Positions 1-8,001 of a stretch of DNA of 64,000 nt are shown one piece after another. This DNA comes from a bacterium (lineage in GTDB: Bacteria; SZUA-182; DTGQ01): positions 1 to 64,000 of the forward strand of contig JAILZY010000005.1 of the NCBI GenBank assembly GCA_023512255.1, in the 5' to 3' direction. The position numbers and the translations under genes were made by a program. Below the pieces are notes generated by a model that did no database searches, was not told the origin of the DNA, and worked only from the letters and a program-made list of their open reading frames with translations. The stretch's first letter is position 1. Each line of letters opens with the position of its first letter.

Positions 1-160
1 ATACTATTGTCTTTTACCTCAATACCCTTACCCTGCGGCTTATCTCCTCCTCCTAATTTAAACATGGGGAACATCTGATCTACTGACAGCCTGATGGTAA
101 ACATCTTTATTTTATAGTATAATAACTTATATAAATTAAAGGTAATGGATTCCAGTAGAG

Positions 161-1069
161 ATGAACCAAAGATCATATATCGAGCTTTATAAAAGCGGCG
201 AGCTCTCAAAGCGCATCGAAATGGCTCGGGATATATTGACCGAATGCCACTTATGTCCCAGAAACTGCAAGGTAAACCGAATGCATGATGAGAGGGGAAT
301 GTGTCAGGTGGGAAGGCTTCCAGTGGTTTCAAGCTTTGGTCCCCATTTTGGAGAGGAAGCTCCACTGGTCGGCCAGTATGGCTCAGGAACTATCTTTTTT
401 ACCTCCTGTAATCTATCATGTATTTTCTGCCAGAACTGGGAGATCAGCCATCTTAGACAAGGAGAGGAGATCCCGATCGAGACGCTGGCCAAGATCATGA
501 TCCATCTGCAGAGCCTGGGGTGCCATAATATCAATTTTGTTACGCCAACTCATTTTGTTACTCAGATTCTCGAGGCTCTCCCCTTGGCCATTGACCTGGG
601 GCTTTCTGTCCCTCTGATTTACAATAGCGGAGGATACGATTCTGTTGACACCTTAAAACTCCTCGATGGGGTATTTGATATCTATATGCCAGATTTTAAA
701 TATTGGGATGAAGAGGTAGCCGAGCGGCTATCGAAGGCTAAAGAGTATCCGCAAGTAGCCAGAGCGGCCATCAAAGAGATGCACCGCCAGGTGGGCGATC
801 TGGTGATAGATGCCCAAGGTGTGGCTCAAAGAGGGCTTTTGGTTCGACACCTTGTACTGCCGCAAGGTCTTTCTGGCAGCCGTCAGATCATGCGTTTTCT
901 GGCTCAGGAGATCTCACCCAATACTTATGTGAATCTCATGGACCAATATCGCCCCTGCGGTGAAGCCTGGCAATATCCTCCCATCAGTCGCCGTCTGAGC
1001 CGAGCCGAATATCAACAAGCCTTGAGCGAGGCCAGGGCTGAAGGGATCCATAGATTAGATGGTCAATAA
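161..1069 (+). CDS. PflX-like radical SAM protein
   Basis: This 302-aa protein belongs to the radical SAM superfamily, in the group of pyruvate-formate-lyase-activase homologues known as PflX (COG1313). The radical SAM cluster cysteines are C83, C87 and C90 (CxxxCxxC, followed by QNW). A second cysteine group at C29, C32, C36 and C48 (CHLCPRNC...GMC) is typical of this family and could hold metal. It probably generates a 5'-deoxyadenosyl radical on a protein or small-molecule target, but the substrate is unknown. The ATG at 161 gives full family length. The ribosome-binding site is weak, and a TATAAT-like stretch lies about 40 bases upstream. No glycyl-radical enzyme partner is adjacent; the next gene is an Hsp20. 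Confidence 0.85.
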   Translation: MNQRSYIELYKSGELSKRIEMARDILTECHLCPRNCKVNRMHDERGMCQVGRLPVVSSFGPHFGEEAPLVGQYGSGTIFFTSCNLSCIFCQNWEISHLRQGEEIPIETLAKIMIHLQSLGCHNINFVTPTHFVTQILEALPLAIDLGLSVPLIYNSGGYDSVDTLKLLDGVFDIYMPDFKYWDEEVAERLSKAKEYPQVARAAIKEMHRQVGDLVIDAQGVAQRGLLVRHLVLPQGLSGSRQIMRFLAQEISPNTYVNLMDQYRPCGEAWQYPPISRRLSRAEYQQALSEARAEGIHRLDGQ

Positions 1070-1210
1070 TATAAAATCAAGAGGGGAGACAATAATAAAA
1101 TTAAAATAAAATCAATAAAAATAAATCAATAGAAAGCTAAAATCAAACTAAAAAGTAAGATAAGATAAAAAAGTAAAGATAACGTAAGATAAAGAAAGGA
1201 GCAAAGCTTT

Positions 1211-1459
1211 ATGGCTTATAAAGAACATGGAGAAGATTGGTTTGATTTTCGATTTGGACCTTTTCGAATGGGATTTGGGATTCCGACACCACCCTTTAAG
1301 ATGGGATACTCACGGACGAAAGATTCCCATATCCTTACTATTCACCTTGATCCTGAGCTCAAAAAGGAAGATCTTAAGGTCCGCCTGCTGAAAGGAGGAA
1401 TCCTGCAAATTGAATGGCCAAGAGAAACCTTGGAAGGAGAGGAAATCAAGGTCGAATAA
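1211..1459 (+). CDS. Minimal Hsp20/alpha-crystallin-like protein
   Basis: This is an 82-aa protein whose second half (roughly residues 33-80) resembles the beta-sandwich of the alpha-crystallin domain: 'HILTIHLDPELKKEDLKV' followed by 'GGILQIEW'. Typical Hsp20 chaperones are about 140-150 aa, so this one lacks most of the N-terminal arm and the C-terminal IxI tail. The N-terminus is rich in Phe, Gly and Pro. A clear AGGAG lies about ten bases before the ATG. The upstream gap is very A-rich. It may be a truncated or specialised small heat-shock protein; holdase function is inferred from family only. Confidence 0.7.
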   Translation: MAYKEHGEDWFDFRFGPFRMGFGIPTPPFKMGYSRTKDSHILTIHLDPELKKEDLKVRLLKGGILQIEWPRETLEGEEIKVE

Positions 1460-1788
1460 AAGGCAAGGGCTATAACTTTTTAGTGAAGTTAAAAGTTAAT
1501 CGTTAGTTAAACCTTATACCAGAGCGAATACTTGATTGCATTTTAAAATCAATCAGTTAAGTTTCACAAAATGTGTGAGTTAACATTCTGGAATATAAAG
1601 CTCTTCAGGTATTCGTTCTGGATTCAGGTTAATAGCATCCAGGCTATACAACCAACCATAAATGAGTTATAACCTTCTAGCCAGATAATTATTTCACCTG
1701 TCCAATACTACGTCATTATGTCAAGTTATAAACCTTTATGGTCGGGCACTTAATAGGCTGTGTTTAGGCTGTGGTCAACAAAAACGGC
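1460..1788. other. Intergenic gap with a RepE candidate
   Basis: This 329-base gap lies between two convergent genes. It contains an inverted-repeat element candidate (RepE copy 1, 1655-1742) and no ORF I would call a gene. No hairpin with a T-run was obvious for either flanking gene. Confidence 0.5.
1655..1742 (-). repeat. RepE inverted-repeat element, copy 1 (candidate)
   Basis: The left end ACCATAAATGAGTTATAAC and the right end (CAAGTTATAAACCTTTATGGT) are imperfect inverted repeats of each other. A second pair with the same ends lies at 4160-4270 in the opposite orientation. The interiors of the two copies are poorly conserved, so this could be a degenerate non-autonomous element or simply a related hairpin. 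Confidence 0.4.
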
Positions 1789-3423
1789 TTATTTCAACAT
1801 CTCTAGGATATGAGGAACAAGCTGTTTCTTTCTGGAGAGCATGCCCTTGGCATACAGCAGATTAGACTCAATCTTGTCGTAGCCGAGTTTTTCAACCAAA
1901 TACTCTTTACCAGCGTACAGGAGATAGCTTCCACCCTTGACCACATCGCTGATCATTAGAATCGAGAATAGATATCCGTGCTGAGCAGCCAGTGCTGTGA
2001 GCTTTTGAAGAAGCTCTTCTTTGAGATCAGTAACCAGAGAGCGGCCAACTATTTCCACTTGCCCAATCCCAAATGGACCAAGCTCTGAGTCATAGGCCTT
2101 AAAATCGTTATTGATGATTTCCTGAGCCGAAAGGGTACTGATTGACGATCCGGCAGCAAAGAGGTCATTTCCAAACCGCAAGATATCAAGGCCAGCTAAT
2201 TCTCCTAGCCAGGAGGCCATCTCCTGATCAGCGGCGGTGGTAGTTGGTGATTTGAAGAGCATGGTATCGGATAAAATCCCGGACAGCATCAATCCTGCCA
2301 TGTCCGGGGCTGGTTTTTTATGGGCGGAGTGGAAAAACTGGGCCACAATTGTGCAGGTACTTCCTACAGGTTCGTTGATAAAGCGAATTGGCCGAGTAGT
2401 ATGAAGATCTCCTAGCCGATGGTGATCGACGATTTCAACCAGCTCTGCCTCTTCAATGCCGTCAATGGCCTGGCTCTTCTCATTATGATCTACAAGAATC
2501 ACTTTTTTGCGGCAGCTCTTGAGCAGATCAGTTCGGGTAATAATCCCCTGGAGATTATGCTCATCATCCAAAACAACCAAACCCCGCTCTTCGGTCTGAA
2601 CGATTCGCTCTCTGATCTCAGAGAATTTCTCCTCAGGCTTGAGAGATCCCTTCAGCGGATCGGCCACTTCACCTGCCGGTGTGGACAGCCGGGCCAAAAA
2701 AGCGGTTGTGGCTGTATCGTAGGGAGAAAGCAGCACATAAACCCCTCTATCTTTAGCTAAGGAGAGAATATCGTCCCTGATGGCCGAGCCTCCACAGACG
2801 ACCAGAGCATAGACCTTAAGCTCAATAGCCAACTTTTGAATATTGATCCGGTCGCCGACTATAACTATCGGTAGCGCAGTTTCTGCTGACTCTAGGACAT
2901 AGCGGCTAAAGGCATCCTCTTCCATTGCTCCGACCAGGATTCGGGCGAGCACGATCTGTGTTGAACCCTCTCCAGCCAGCAATCTAGCCCTGATGCCGCT
3001 GACCAGAGAGCTTATGGATAAGGGAAGGGAATTAGGGAAATGCTCATGTTGCAGGATATGCCGAGCGATGCGGGGAAAAGTTAATGTCCCTTGAACCTTT
3101 TGCTTGTCAGCGGAAACTGGGATAAAATGGAGCTTATGTTCCTTGAACATCTCGATCGCCTTCTGCAGCGGCTCCTCAGGCTTGAGGCAGATCACCTCCC
3201 TGGTCATGATATCCTTGGCTCTGATCGAGAGGTCGCCAATGTAAACTGGCGGAGAGACACGAAACTTATCCAGAACAAATCGGGTCTGCGGATTGATATT
3301 ACCGCATCTTGCCGGAACAAAACCTTCTTTGCCTTCAACCTGCCTCTTGAAATATGCATAGGCCAGACAGGAGCAAATGGAATCTGTATCAGGATTTTTG
3401 TGGCCGATAATCAAGGTGGACAT
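1789..3423 (-). CDS. Putative Mn-dependent inorganic pyrophosphatase, CBS/DRTGG type
   Basis: This 544-aa DHH-superfamily phosphoesterase hydrolyses pyrophosphate by family inference. The N-terminal metal site is H8, D12, D14 (GHKNPDTDS), with VDHN near residue 313 and the DHH motif (VDHHRLGD) near 334, then a DHHA2-like C-terminal domain. Between them lies an insert of about 240 residues with CBS motifs and a central DRTGG-like segment, as in nucleotide-regulated class II pyrophosphatases; the core family is only about 310 aa. I start at MSTLIIGHKNPD because family members begin there; an in-frame ATG five codons upstream (3438) is possible and neither has a good Shine-Dalgarno. CBS binding would allow control by adenine nucleotides, which is inference. 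Confidence 0.85.
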   Translation of the reverse strand: MSTLIIGHKNPDTDSICSCLAYAYFKRQVEGKEGFVPARCGNINPQTRFVLDKFRVSPPVYIGDLSIRAKDIMTREVICLKPEEPLQKAIEMFKEHKLHFIPVSADKQKVQGTLTFPRIARHILQHEHFPNSLPLSISSLVSGIRARLLAGEGSTQIVLARILVGAMEEDAFSRYVLESAETALPIVIVGDRINIQKLAIELKVYALVVCGGSAIRDDILSLAKDRGVYVLLSPYDTATTAFLARLSTPAGEVADPLKGSLKPEEKFSEIRERIVQTEERGLVVLDDEHNLQGIITRTDLLKSCRKKVILVDHNEKSQAIDGIEEAELVEIVDHHRLGDLHTTRPIRFINEPVGSTCTIVAQFFHSAHKKPAPDMAGLMLSGILSDTMLFKSPTTTAADQEMASWLGELAGLDILRFGNDLFAAGSSISTLSAQEIINNDFKAYDSELGPFGIGQVEIVGRSLVTDLKEELLQKLTALAAQHGYLFSILMISDVVKGGSYLLYAGKEYLVEKLGYDKIESNLLYAKGMLSRKKQLVPHILEMLK

Positions 3424-3502
3424 ATCATCAAATCGCATATTTTCAGAAGATATATATATCGAATGTCATCTTTTCAGTTAAAAAATATTAATTGAAAAAA
3501 TA

Positions 3503-4066
3503 TTAATCAAAAGAATAGCGATACTTAGCTTTTCCTCTCCGGTAAAAGCTTCCGGTAATCAGGCCGATAATCCAGCCAATGGATAAAATACCTGCCCCAA
3601 CCCCCAGCCACAGAAGGTCATGGCGATCTTTTAGTCGTAAATTTTCTTCCTTGAGCCGGTTGAGCTCTACGGCACTATTTTCAAACATCTGGGCATATTT
3701 CTTCAATGACTTGTTTTCCTCGCTCAACTGAGCGATCAATTTAGACTGCTCTTGTGTCTTGGTGGCCAAGGCATTAACCTGATCGGTAAGAGGCTTGCCT
3801 TCGGTAAGAAGAGAGCTCATAATCCACCCCTCTTCATCCGCCGCGGTCCTAATGTGATACCACCCTCCCTCCTGCCCAAGGACAGTAACCGGATCACCAG
3901 TTTTGACCCGAGCGATGACTTTATATTCACTGCCTGGACCACTGTTAACCTTCACCCATGTTGTTTCCGTAACATACATAGTCTTAGCCGCTCCATCTGA
4001 CCTGATCAGAAAAACCATCGACAGGATCAGAATAAGGATCAAGACCAGAATCTGACCTTTAGGCAT
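3503..4066 (-). CDS. SH3 and anchor domain protein (TIGR04211-like)
   Basis: This 187-aa envelope protein has an N-terminal hydrophobic signal/anchor (about residues 5-22) and a bacterial SH3 domain (about 30-90; 'VNSGPGSEYKVIARVKTGDP', 'GWYHI', 'EGWI'). A predicted coiled coil follows (about 95-150, rich in E, L, K and Q), then a C-terminal transmembrane helix (about 155-175) with a basic tail. This order matches the TIGR04211 family. I chose the second in-frame ATG because AAGGAGGT sits seven bases before it; the longer ORF (from 4096) has no such site. It probably binds the cell wall from the membrane; its exact role is unknown. Confidence 0.8.
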   Translation of the reverse strand: MPKGQILVLILILILSMVFLIRSDGAAKTMYVTETTWVKVNSGPGSEYKVIARVKTGDPVTVLGQEGGWYHIRTAADEEGWIMSSLLTEGKPLTDQVNALATKTQEQSKLIAQLSEENKSLKKYAQMFENSAVELNRLKEENLRLKDRHDLLWLGVGAGILSIGWIIGLITGSFYRRGKAKYRYSFD

Positions 4067-4159
4067 CCCTACTACCTCCTTCTGAAAACTCGGCAAGGTT
4101 TAAAGGATATCTATAATGGCAAAAATCTCTTCTTTCGTCAAGGACGATTTTAACCAACA

Positions 4160-4270
4160 ACCATAAAGGTTTATAACTTGTTTATAACTTGCCATTAATC
4201 CATTAATGGCCCGGCAATTGACATGGGGGCGATATTAATCCAACCCACGAAGGCTGCAACTCATTATGGT
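4160..4270 (+). repeat. RepE inverted-repeat element, copy 2 (candidate)
   Basis: It starts ACCATAAAGGTTTATAACTTG and ends AACTCATTATGGTT, matching the ends of the element at 1655-1742 in inverted orientation. It lies between the SH3-anchor gene and the TPR gene. The interior is only weakly alike in the two copies. Confidence 0.4.
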
Positions 4271-4323
4271 TGATGGTTAGGTGGTTAGGATCTTTTTGAG
4301 AAGAAAAGCCTTAAGAGGCAAAC

Positions 4324-5379
4324 CTATTTCTGCTCTTTAATCCGTTCTAATTCTATTTTTGCATATTCGTATTCCGAGATAGTATTTATCTTTGTATCGA
4401 TAGCCTGCTGAAGATGCTGAGCAGCCTCTTTTTGTTTATTCTGGAATAAATAATACATTCCAAGGTAGTAGTGTAGTTGACAGGTAATGATAGGATTTTT
4501 GATAGACATAAGATCCTTTTCCGGATATGTTCCAAGAAGACATTCCATAATATGAGCAATATCCTGGTAAGATGAATCAGCCAGGCGCGGCTCTTTTCGG
4601 AAGGCAGAAAGACCATTTCGAAGGGCTTCTGCGGCCTCCAATTTTTTCTTTGATTTCTCAAGACAAACATAGAGAAATAGGTAAGTGTACAGATTGTTCT
4701 TATCCACGCTAATAGCCCGCTGAAACTGCTCAATAGCCTTATCCGCCTGCCCGTTGAGCTCATAGGCCTTGCCGATCTTCTGGTGAATCAAGGCGGTCTG
4801 TCTGCCTCTAGCTAAGGCTTCCAAATAGGCCTGAATGGCTTCGGGTAGCATCTTTTTATCCGCCAGATAACTGTCGCCCAGGTTCAGATAAGCATTAACA
4901 TCGTTAGGATCGAGAGCAATGACTGCTTTGAGCTCGGCAATTCCCTCATCATACTTTCTCTGCTGACGATAAGCCCACCAAAGATCAAAACGAGCAAGTT
5001 TCAACTTCGGATCTTTCTGGATAGCCTTTTTCAATTCCTGAATAGCAGCCTCGACCTCTTGCTGCTGGAGATAGCTCATCCCTAAGTTTACATGGGCCAT
5101 GACAAAATTAGGATCAAATTCCAGCGTCTTGCGATATTCCTGAATAGCTAAATCTACCCTCTGGGTCTGAGAGTATTGGACCCCTTTTTTAAAATGCTCT
5201 CTCGCCTGATCCAACCTGCTTGGGGAAGGATGAGCATTCTTTTGTTTCAAAAGCTTATTATCTAATCCGGGAGTGGTTATCTTAGCCAGGGCAGGCCCGC
5301 GGAGAAAGATAAACAGGAGAATAGAGCCAAGAGAAATCAGTATCTTTGTTATTAGCGGGATAACATCTGGTTTTTTCAT
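4324..5379 (-). CDS. Exported TPR repeat protein
   Basis: This 351-aa protein has an N-terminal signal peptide or anchor (LITKILISLGSILLFIFLRGPALA) followed by at least six tetratricopeptide repeats from about residue 58 (for example 'AIQEYRKTLEFDPNFVMAHV', 'NAYLNLGDSYLADKK'). TPRs form helical scaffolds for protein contacts, so it is probably a periplasmic or membrane-attached adaptor. GAGGA precedes the ATG at suitable spacing. It stands alone between two repeat-containing gaps. No partner can be named. Confidence 0.8.
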   Translation of the reverse strand: MKKPDVIPLITKILISLGSILLFIFLRGPALAKITTPGLDNKLLKQKNAHPSPSRLDQAREHFKKGVQYSQTQRVDLAIQEYRKTLEFDPNFVMAHVNLGMSYLQQQEVEAAIQELKKAIQKDPKLKLARFDLWWAYRQQRKYDEGIAELKAVIALDPNDVNAYLNLGDSYLADKKMLPEAIQAYLEALARGRQTALIHQKIGKAYELNGQADKAIEQFQRAISVDKNNLYTYLFLYVCLEKSKKKLEAAEALRNGLSAFRKEPRLADSSYQDIAHIMECLLGTYPEKDLMSIKNPIITCQLHYYLGMYYLFQNKQKEAAQHLQQAIDTKINTISEYEYAKIELERIKEQK

Positions 5380-5518
5380 GACTAGTCCTCAATTATCACC
5401 AAAAGCTTGCGTGGTGAGTATTTGTTGTTGATAATTATATTCCTAATTCATAATATCATATATAACATAATGGCAAAGTTTTACAAAAAAGTCAATGGAA
5501 TGATCCCAAAATTCTGAA

Positions 5519-5643
5519 AAGATCTTCCCCACATTCTCCTCCCTTGATGGAAAAGGCTAGGGGGAGGAGGAAGAAGCATAGCACCAGATCCTCATCAAGG
5601 GTGGGAAAGTATAGGGGCTTAAAAAAGTGTGGGCAACATCTGT
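5519..5643. repeat. Imperfect inverted-repeat region
   Basis: The outer arms AGATCTTCCCCACA and the reverse complement of TGTGGGCAACATCT match at most positions. The inner arms CCCTTGATG (5541-5549) and CATCAAGGG (5593-5601) match perfectly, with CTCCTCCC/GGGGGAGGAG between. The structure resembles a decayed non-autonomous element, but no second full copy was found in the window. Confidence 0.35.
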
Positions 5644-5782
5644 CTTTGAAATAATTCCTTGGGATTACTCCACAAGATATGATATCATGTAAACATCATT
5701 GAGTATTGCATTGTCGATAAGATTATCAGAATGGTGATCAAATTTCTTTGCTTTGCCTAGTTTCAAACTCCTGGACTATGAA

Positions 5783-5897
5783 TGGTTTTTTCGCTAAGTG
5801 CTTAACACAAGTATGCAGCGGATCAATTACCCAATCAATTTAGCGTGCGGACCTTGTGCCCGCACCCTTATTGCGCACTTTGTTAGCGATAGAACCA
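5783..5897 (+). mobile_element. RepA MITE-like element, copy 1
   Basis: This 115-bp element has terminal inverted repeats TGGTTTTTTCGCTAA and TTAGCGATAGAACCA. The interior shared with the other copies includes GCGGAT(C)AATTA, ACACAAG and the reverse-complement-like TTGCGCAC near the right end. It has no coding capacity. No target duplication is visible at this copy. It ends about 45 bases before moaC, so it is probably part of the moaC leader. Confidence 0.75.
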
Positions 5898-5942
5898 TTT
5901 GAGCTTAAGAATAAGAATAAAGAATAATTCGAGGTAATCCTT

Positions 5943-6482
5943 GTGAACAGTTCAGAACAACTTACCCACTTCAACGAGCATGGACAAGCCAAGATGGTTG
6001 ATGTTAGTTCCAAAGAGGCGACAGTCCGTGAGGCTGTAGCCCGGGGAATCGTATTTATGCAGCCCCAGACCCTTAGAGCTATTATGCAGGATGAGATAAA
6101 GAAAGGAAATGCCCTGCAGGTAGCTAAAATTGCTGGCATTATGGCTGCAAAGCGCACCTCATCCCTGATTCCCCTCTGTCATCCGATCCCTATCTCGGCC
6201 ATTGATCTTGATTTTTCAATTGATCAGGTCCAAAGCTCAATCAGCATCGAAGCCACAGTCAAAACCATCGGCCAAACTGGAGTTGAGATGGAAGCCCTGG
6301 TTGCCGTATCGGTCAGTGCTCTCACTTTGTACGATATGTGCAAGGCCATAGATAGAGCCATGAGAATTTCCGATATCATCCTGGTGAAAAAGAGCGGAGG
6401 CCGTAGCGGAACCTTTATCCGCGAGGAGCACAAAACAACTGCGGATGAGCCACCAGATACCCTGATGAAGGAAGGAGCATAA
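5943..6482 (+). CDS. moaC: Cyclic pyranopterin monophosphate synthase MoaC
   Basis: This 179-aa protein catalyses, by family, the second half of cPMP formation in molybdenum cofactor synthesis, acting after the radical SAM enzyme MoaA. Recognisable motifs are SLIPLCHPIPI near residue 74 and GVEMEALVAVSVSALTLYDM near 115, followed by KAIDRAM. Length is slightly above the usual 160 aa, with an extra C-terminal tail (HKTTADEPPDTLMKEGA). The start is GTG, with GAGGT nine bases upstream. tatD follows after 8 bases, so they are probably co-transcribed. No other Moco gene is in the window. Confidence 0.93.
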   Translation: MNSSEQLTHFNEHGQAKMVDVSSKEATVREAVARGIVFMQPQTLRAIMQDEIKKGNALQVAKIAGIMAAKRTSSLIPLCHPIPISAIDLDFSIDQVQSSISIEATVKTIGQTGVEMEALVAVSVSALTLYDMCKAIDRAMRISDIILVKKSGGRSGTFIREEHKTTADEPPDTLMKEGA

Positions 6483-6490
6483 AGAGAGCG

Positions 6491-7336
6491 ATGAGCGAGG
6501 CTGAAATTCCTTTAATTGACTCCCATGCTCATCTGGATATGAAACAGTTTGACCAGGACCGGGATGAGGTTATTCAGGCTGCTCGAAAAGCGGGAGTGAA
6601 AAAGATCCTGACCGTAGCTCTTGGTATTTCTTCTGCCCATAAGACGCTGGATATATGTCATCTATACCCTGATTTTTTACTAGCCTCTTTGGGTATTCAC
6701 CCCCATGATGCCCACCAGGTCTCAGAGGAAACTCTTGATCAGATGACCAAGCTTTTAACCTCACATCCCTTCTTTGTAGCCGTGGGCGAGGTGGGTCTTG
6801 ACTATTACCGAAACCTCTCTCCTCGAGAAGACCAACAGCGCATCTTCCGCCAGCAGATTCGTCTAGCCAGAGAGCTCAATCTTCCACTGCTGATCCACTG
6901 CCGGGATGCTCAGGCCGATATCCTCACCATTATGAAGGAGGAAGGCGTAGCTTGCCTCGGTGGGATAATGCATTGCTTTTCTGGTGATCGCACCTTTGCC
7001 CTTGATTGCTTAAAGCTCAATCTCTTTATCTCCTTTGCCGGTCCACTGACCTATCCGAAGGCCTTTAACCTCAAGGAGGTTTGCCAGCAGGTTCCCATTG
7101 ACCGGATTTTGACCGAAACGGATTCTCCTTACCTTGCCCCTGCCCCCCAGCGGGGAAAGAGAAACGAGCCTGCTTTTGTAGCTTCCGTAACTCGCACCAT
7201 TGCCGAGATAAAGAAGGCCCCCCTGCCAGAGGTAGCGGCTCAGATTGTGGCTAACTTTAGCCGACTATTTCCTAAAAAAGCTGTAGCGGGGCTAGGGTTA
7301 AATCAGAGCTGTAGTGGGGTTAATAAATCAGCCTAA
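6491..7336 (+). CDS. tatD: TatD family metal-dependent hydrolase
   Basis: This 281-aa TIM-barrel hydrolase carries all the metal-ligand motifs: DSHAHLD near residue 10, GEVGLDYY near 98, LLIHCRDA near 133, MHCFSGD near 160 and TETDSPYLAP near 212. TatD proteins are Mg2+-dependent 3'-5' DNA/RNA exonucleases. A short C-terminal tail after about residue 258 is not part of the family core. It is joined to moaC by an 8-base gap. Its stop overlaps the stop of the convergent large gene by 4 bases. Confidence 0.92.
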   Translation: MSEAEIPLIDSHAHLDMKQFDQDRDEVIQAARKAGVKKILTVALGISSAHKTLDICHLYPDFLLASLGIHPHDAHQVSEETLDQMTKLLTSHPFFVAVGEVGLDYYRNLSPREDQQRIFRQQIRLARELNLPLLIHCRDAQADILTIMKEEGVACLGGIMHCFSGDRTFALDCLKLNLFISFAGPLTYPKAFNLKEVCQQVPIDRILTETDSPYLAPAPQRGKRNEPAFVASVTRTIAEIKKAPLPEVAAQIVANFSRLFPKKAVAGLGLNQSCSGVNKSA

Positions 7337-8001
7337 AATTCTACCAGAAAGCCTAGAAAAATAAGCATCCCCTTGGGATCAAAATACCCTGTCCCTGGTG
7401 TGCTGACATCAAATTCCTGCTCGGCATAGTCTGCATTGAAAAGTTTCAGATAGCGGGCCTCAAGCACTAGATAGCTGTTATTGACCCCAAATTTTTGATC
7501 AAAGAACTCAGCATCATCGCTAGCCAAAGCATCCAGCAATAAACGAATTCCAGCGGCTGCATGGTAGCCCGGCTCTTTCAGATAAGTGGGCTTGATATCC
7601 CCCCGCCGGATGCGCCCTGTCTTCCCGTAGACAAAGTCAACTCCCCCTCCTAGATAAGGGACCAAAACCTGGCTTTGACTATAGCGCAGGGCATAGGTCA
7701 GGCTAAGTCCAAAGGGGACATAGTACACAGACCACTCCCTGACTACCTCATGAACATAATCGGCGCTGAATCCAAGCTCGATATTTTTTACTAGCTCCTG
7801 CCCAAGTTTCAGCCCCCCAAGGACAGAAAAGGTATGTCCAAAAGCGGTCTCCCACTTCTCGTATTCTGAGGGACGAAAAAAGCCGCCATGAAGCTCAAAC
7901 AAAGTTCCTGTCCTCACCGAGGCAGCCCTAGCTTCAGATGCTACTAGCAGCGTGACAGACAAAAAGATGCATATAGCAGCAGCTACTATCCTCCTACCCA
8001 T
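7333..8001 (-). CDS. Outer-membrane beta-barrel protein (probable independent start)
   Basis: Inside and in frame with the giant ORF, an ATG at 8001 is preceded by TAAGGAG at ideal spacing (six bases) and opens a complete signal peptide (MGRRIVAAAICIFLSVTLLV...ARA). The 222-aa product then alternates strands such as 'VLGGLKLGQELVKNIELGFS' and 'VPYLGGGVDFVYG' and ends in Phe (LGFLVEF), as outer-membrane barrels do. The segment just upstream is the transmembrane end of the propeller protein. I infer two genes whose separating stop is absent, or an internal translation start; a sequencing indel is also possible. Confidence 0.6.
   Translation of the reverse strand: MGRRIVAAAICIFLSVTLLVASEARAASVRTGTLFELHGGFFRPSEYEKWETAFGHTFSVLGGLKLGQELVKNIELGFSADYVHEVVREWSVYYVPFGLSLTYALRYSQSQVLVPYLGGGVDFVYGKTGRIRRGDIKPTYLKEPGYHAAAGIRLLLDALASDDAEFFDQKFGVNNSYLVLEARYLKLFNADYAEQEFDVSTPGTGYFDPKGMLIFLGFLVEF

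Larger units (their letters stand above)
5380..5942. other. Intergenic gap with hairpin region and RepA
   Basis: This 563-base gap separates divergent genes. It holds a long imperfect inverted-repeat region (about 5519-5643), a short palindrome near 5677-5690 (ATGATATCAT) and RepA copy 1 directly before moaC. I looked for a molybdenum-cofactor riboswitch and could not recognise one. Confidence 0.5.

Noticed and set aside
5380-5942. Molybdenum-cofactor riboswitch before moaC
   Set aside because: The region is occupied by inverted repeats and RepA; the conserved Moco motif bases could not be found.
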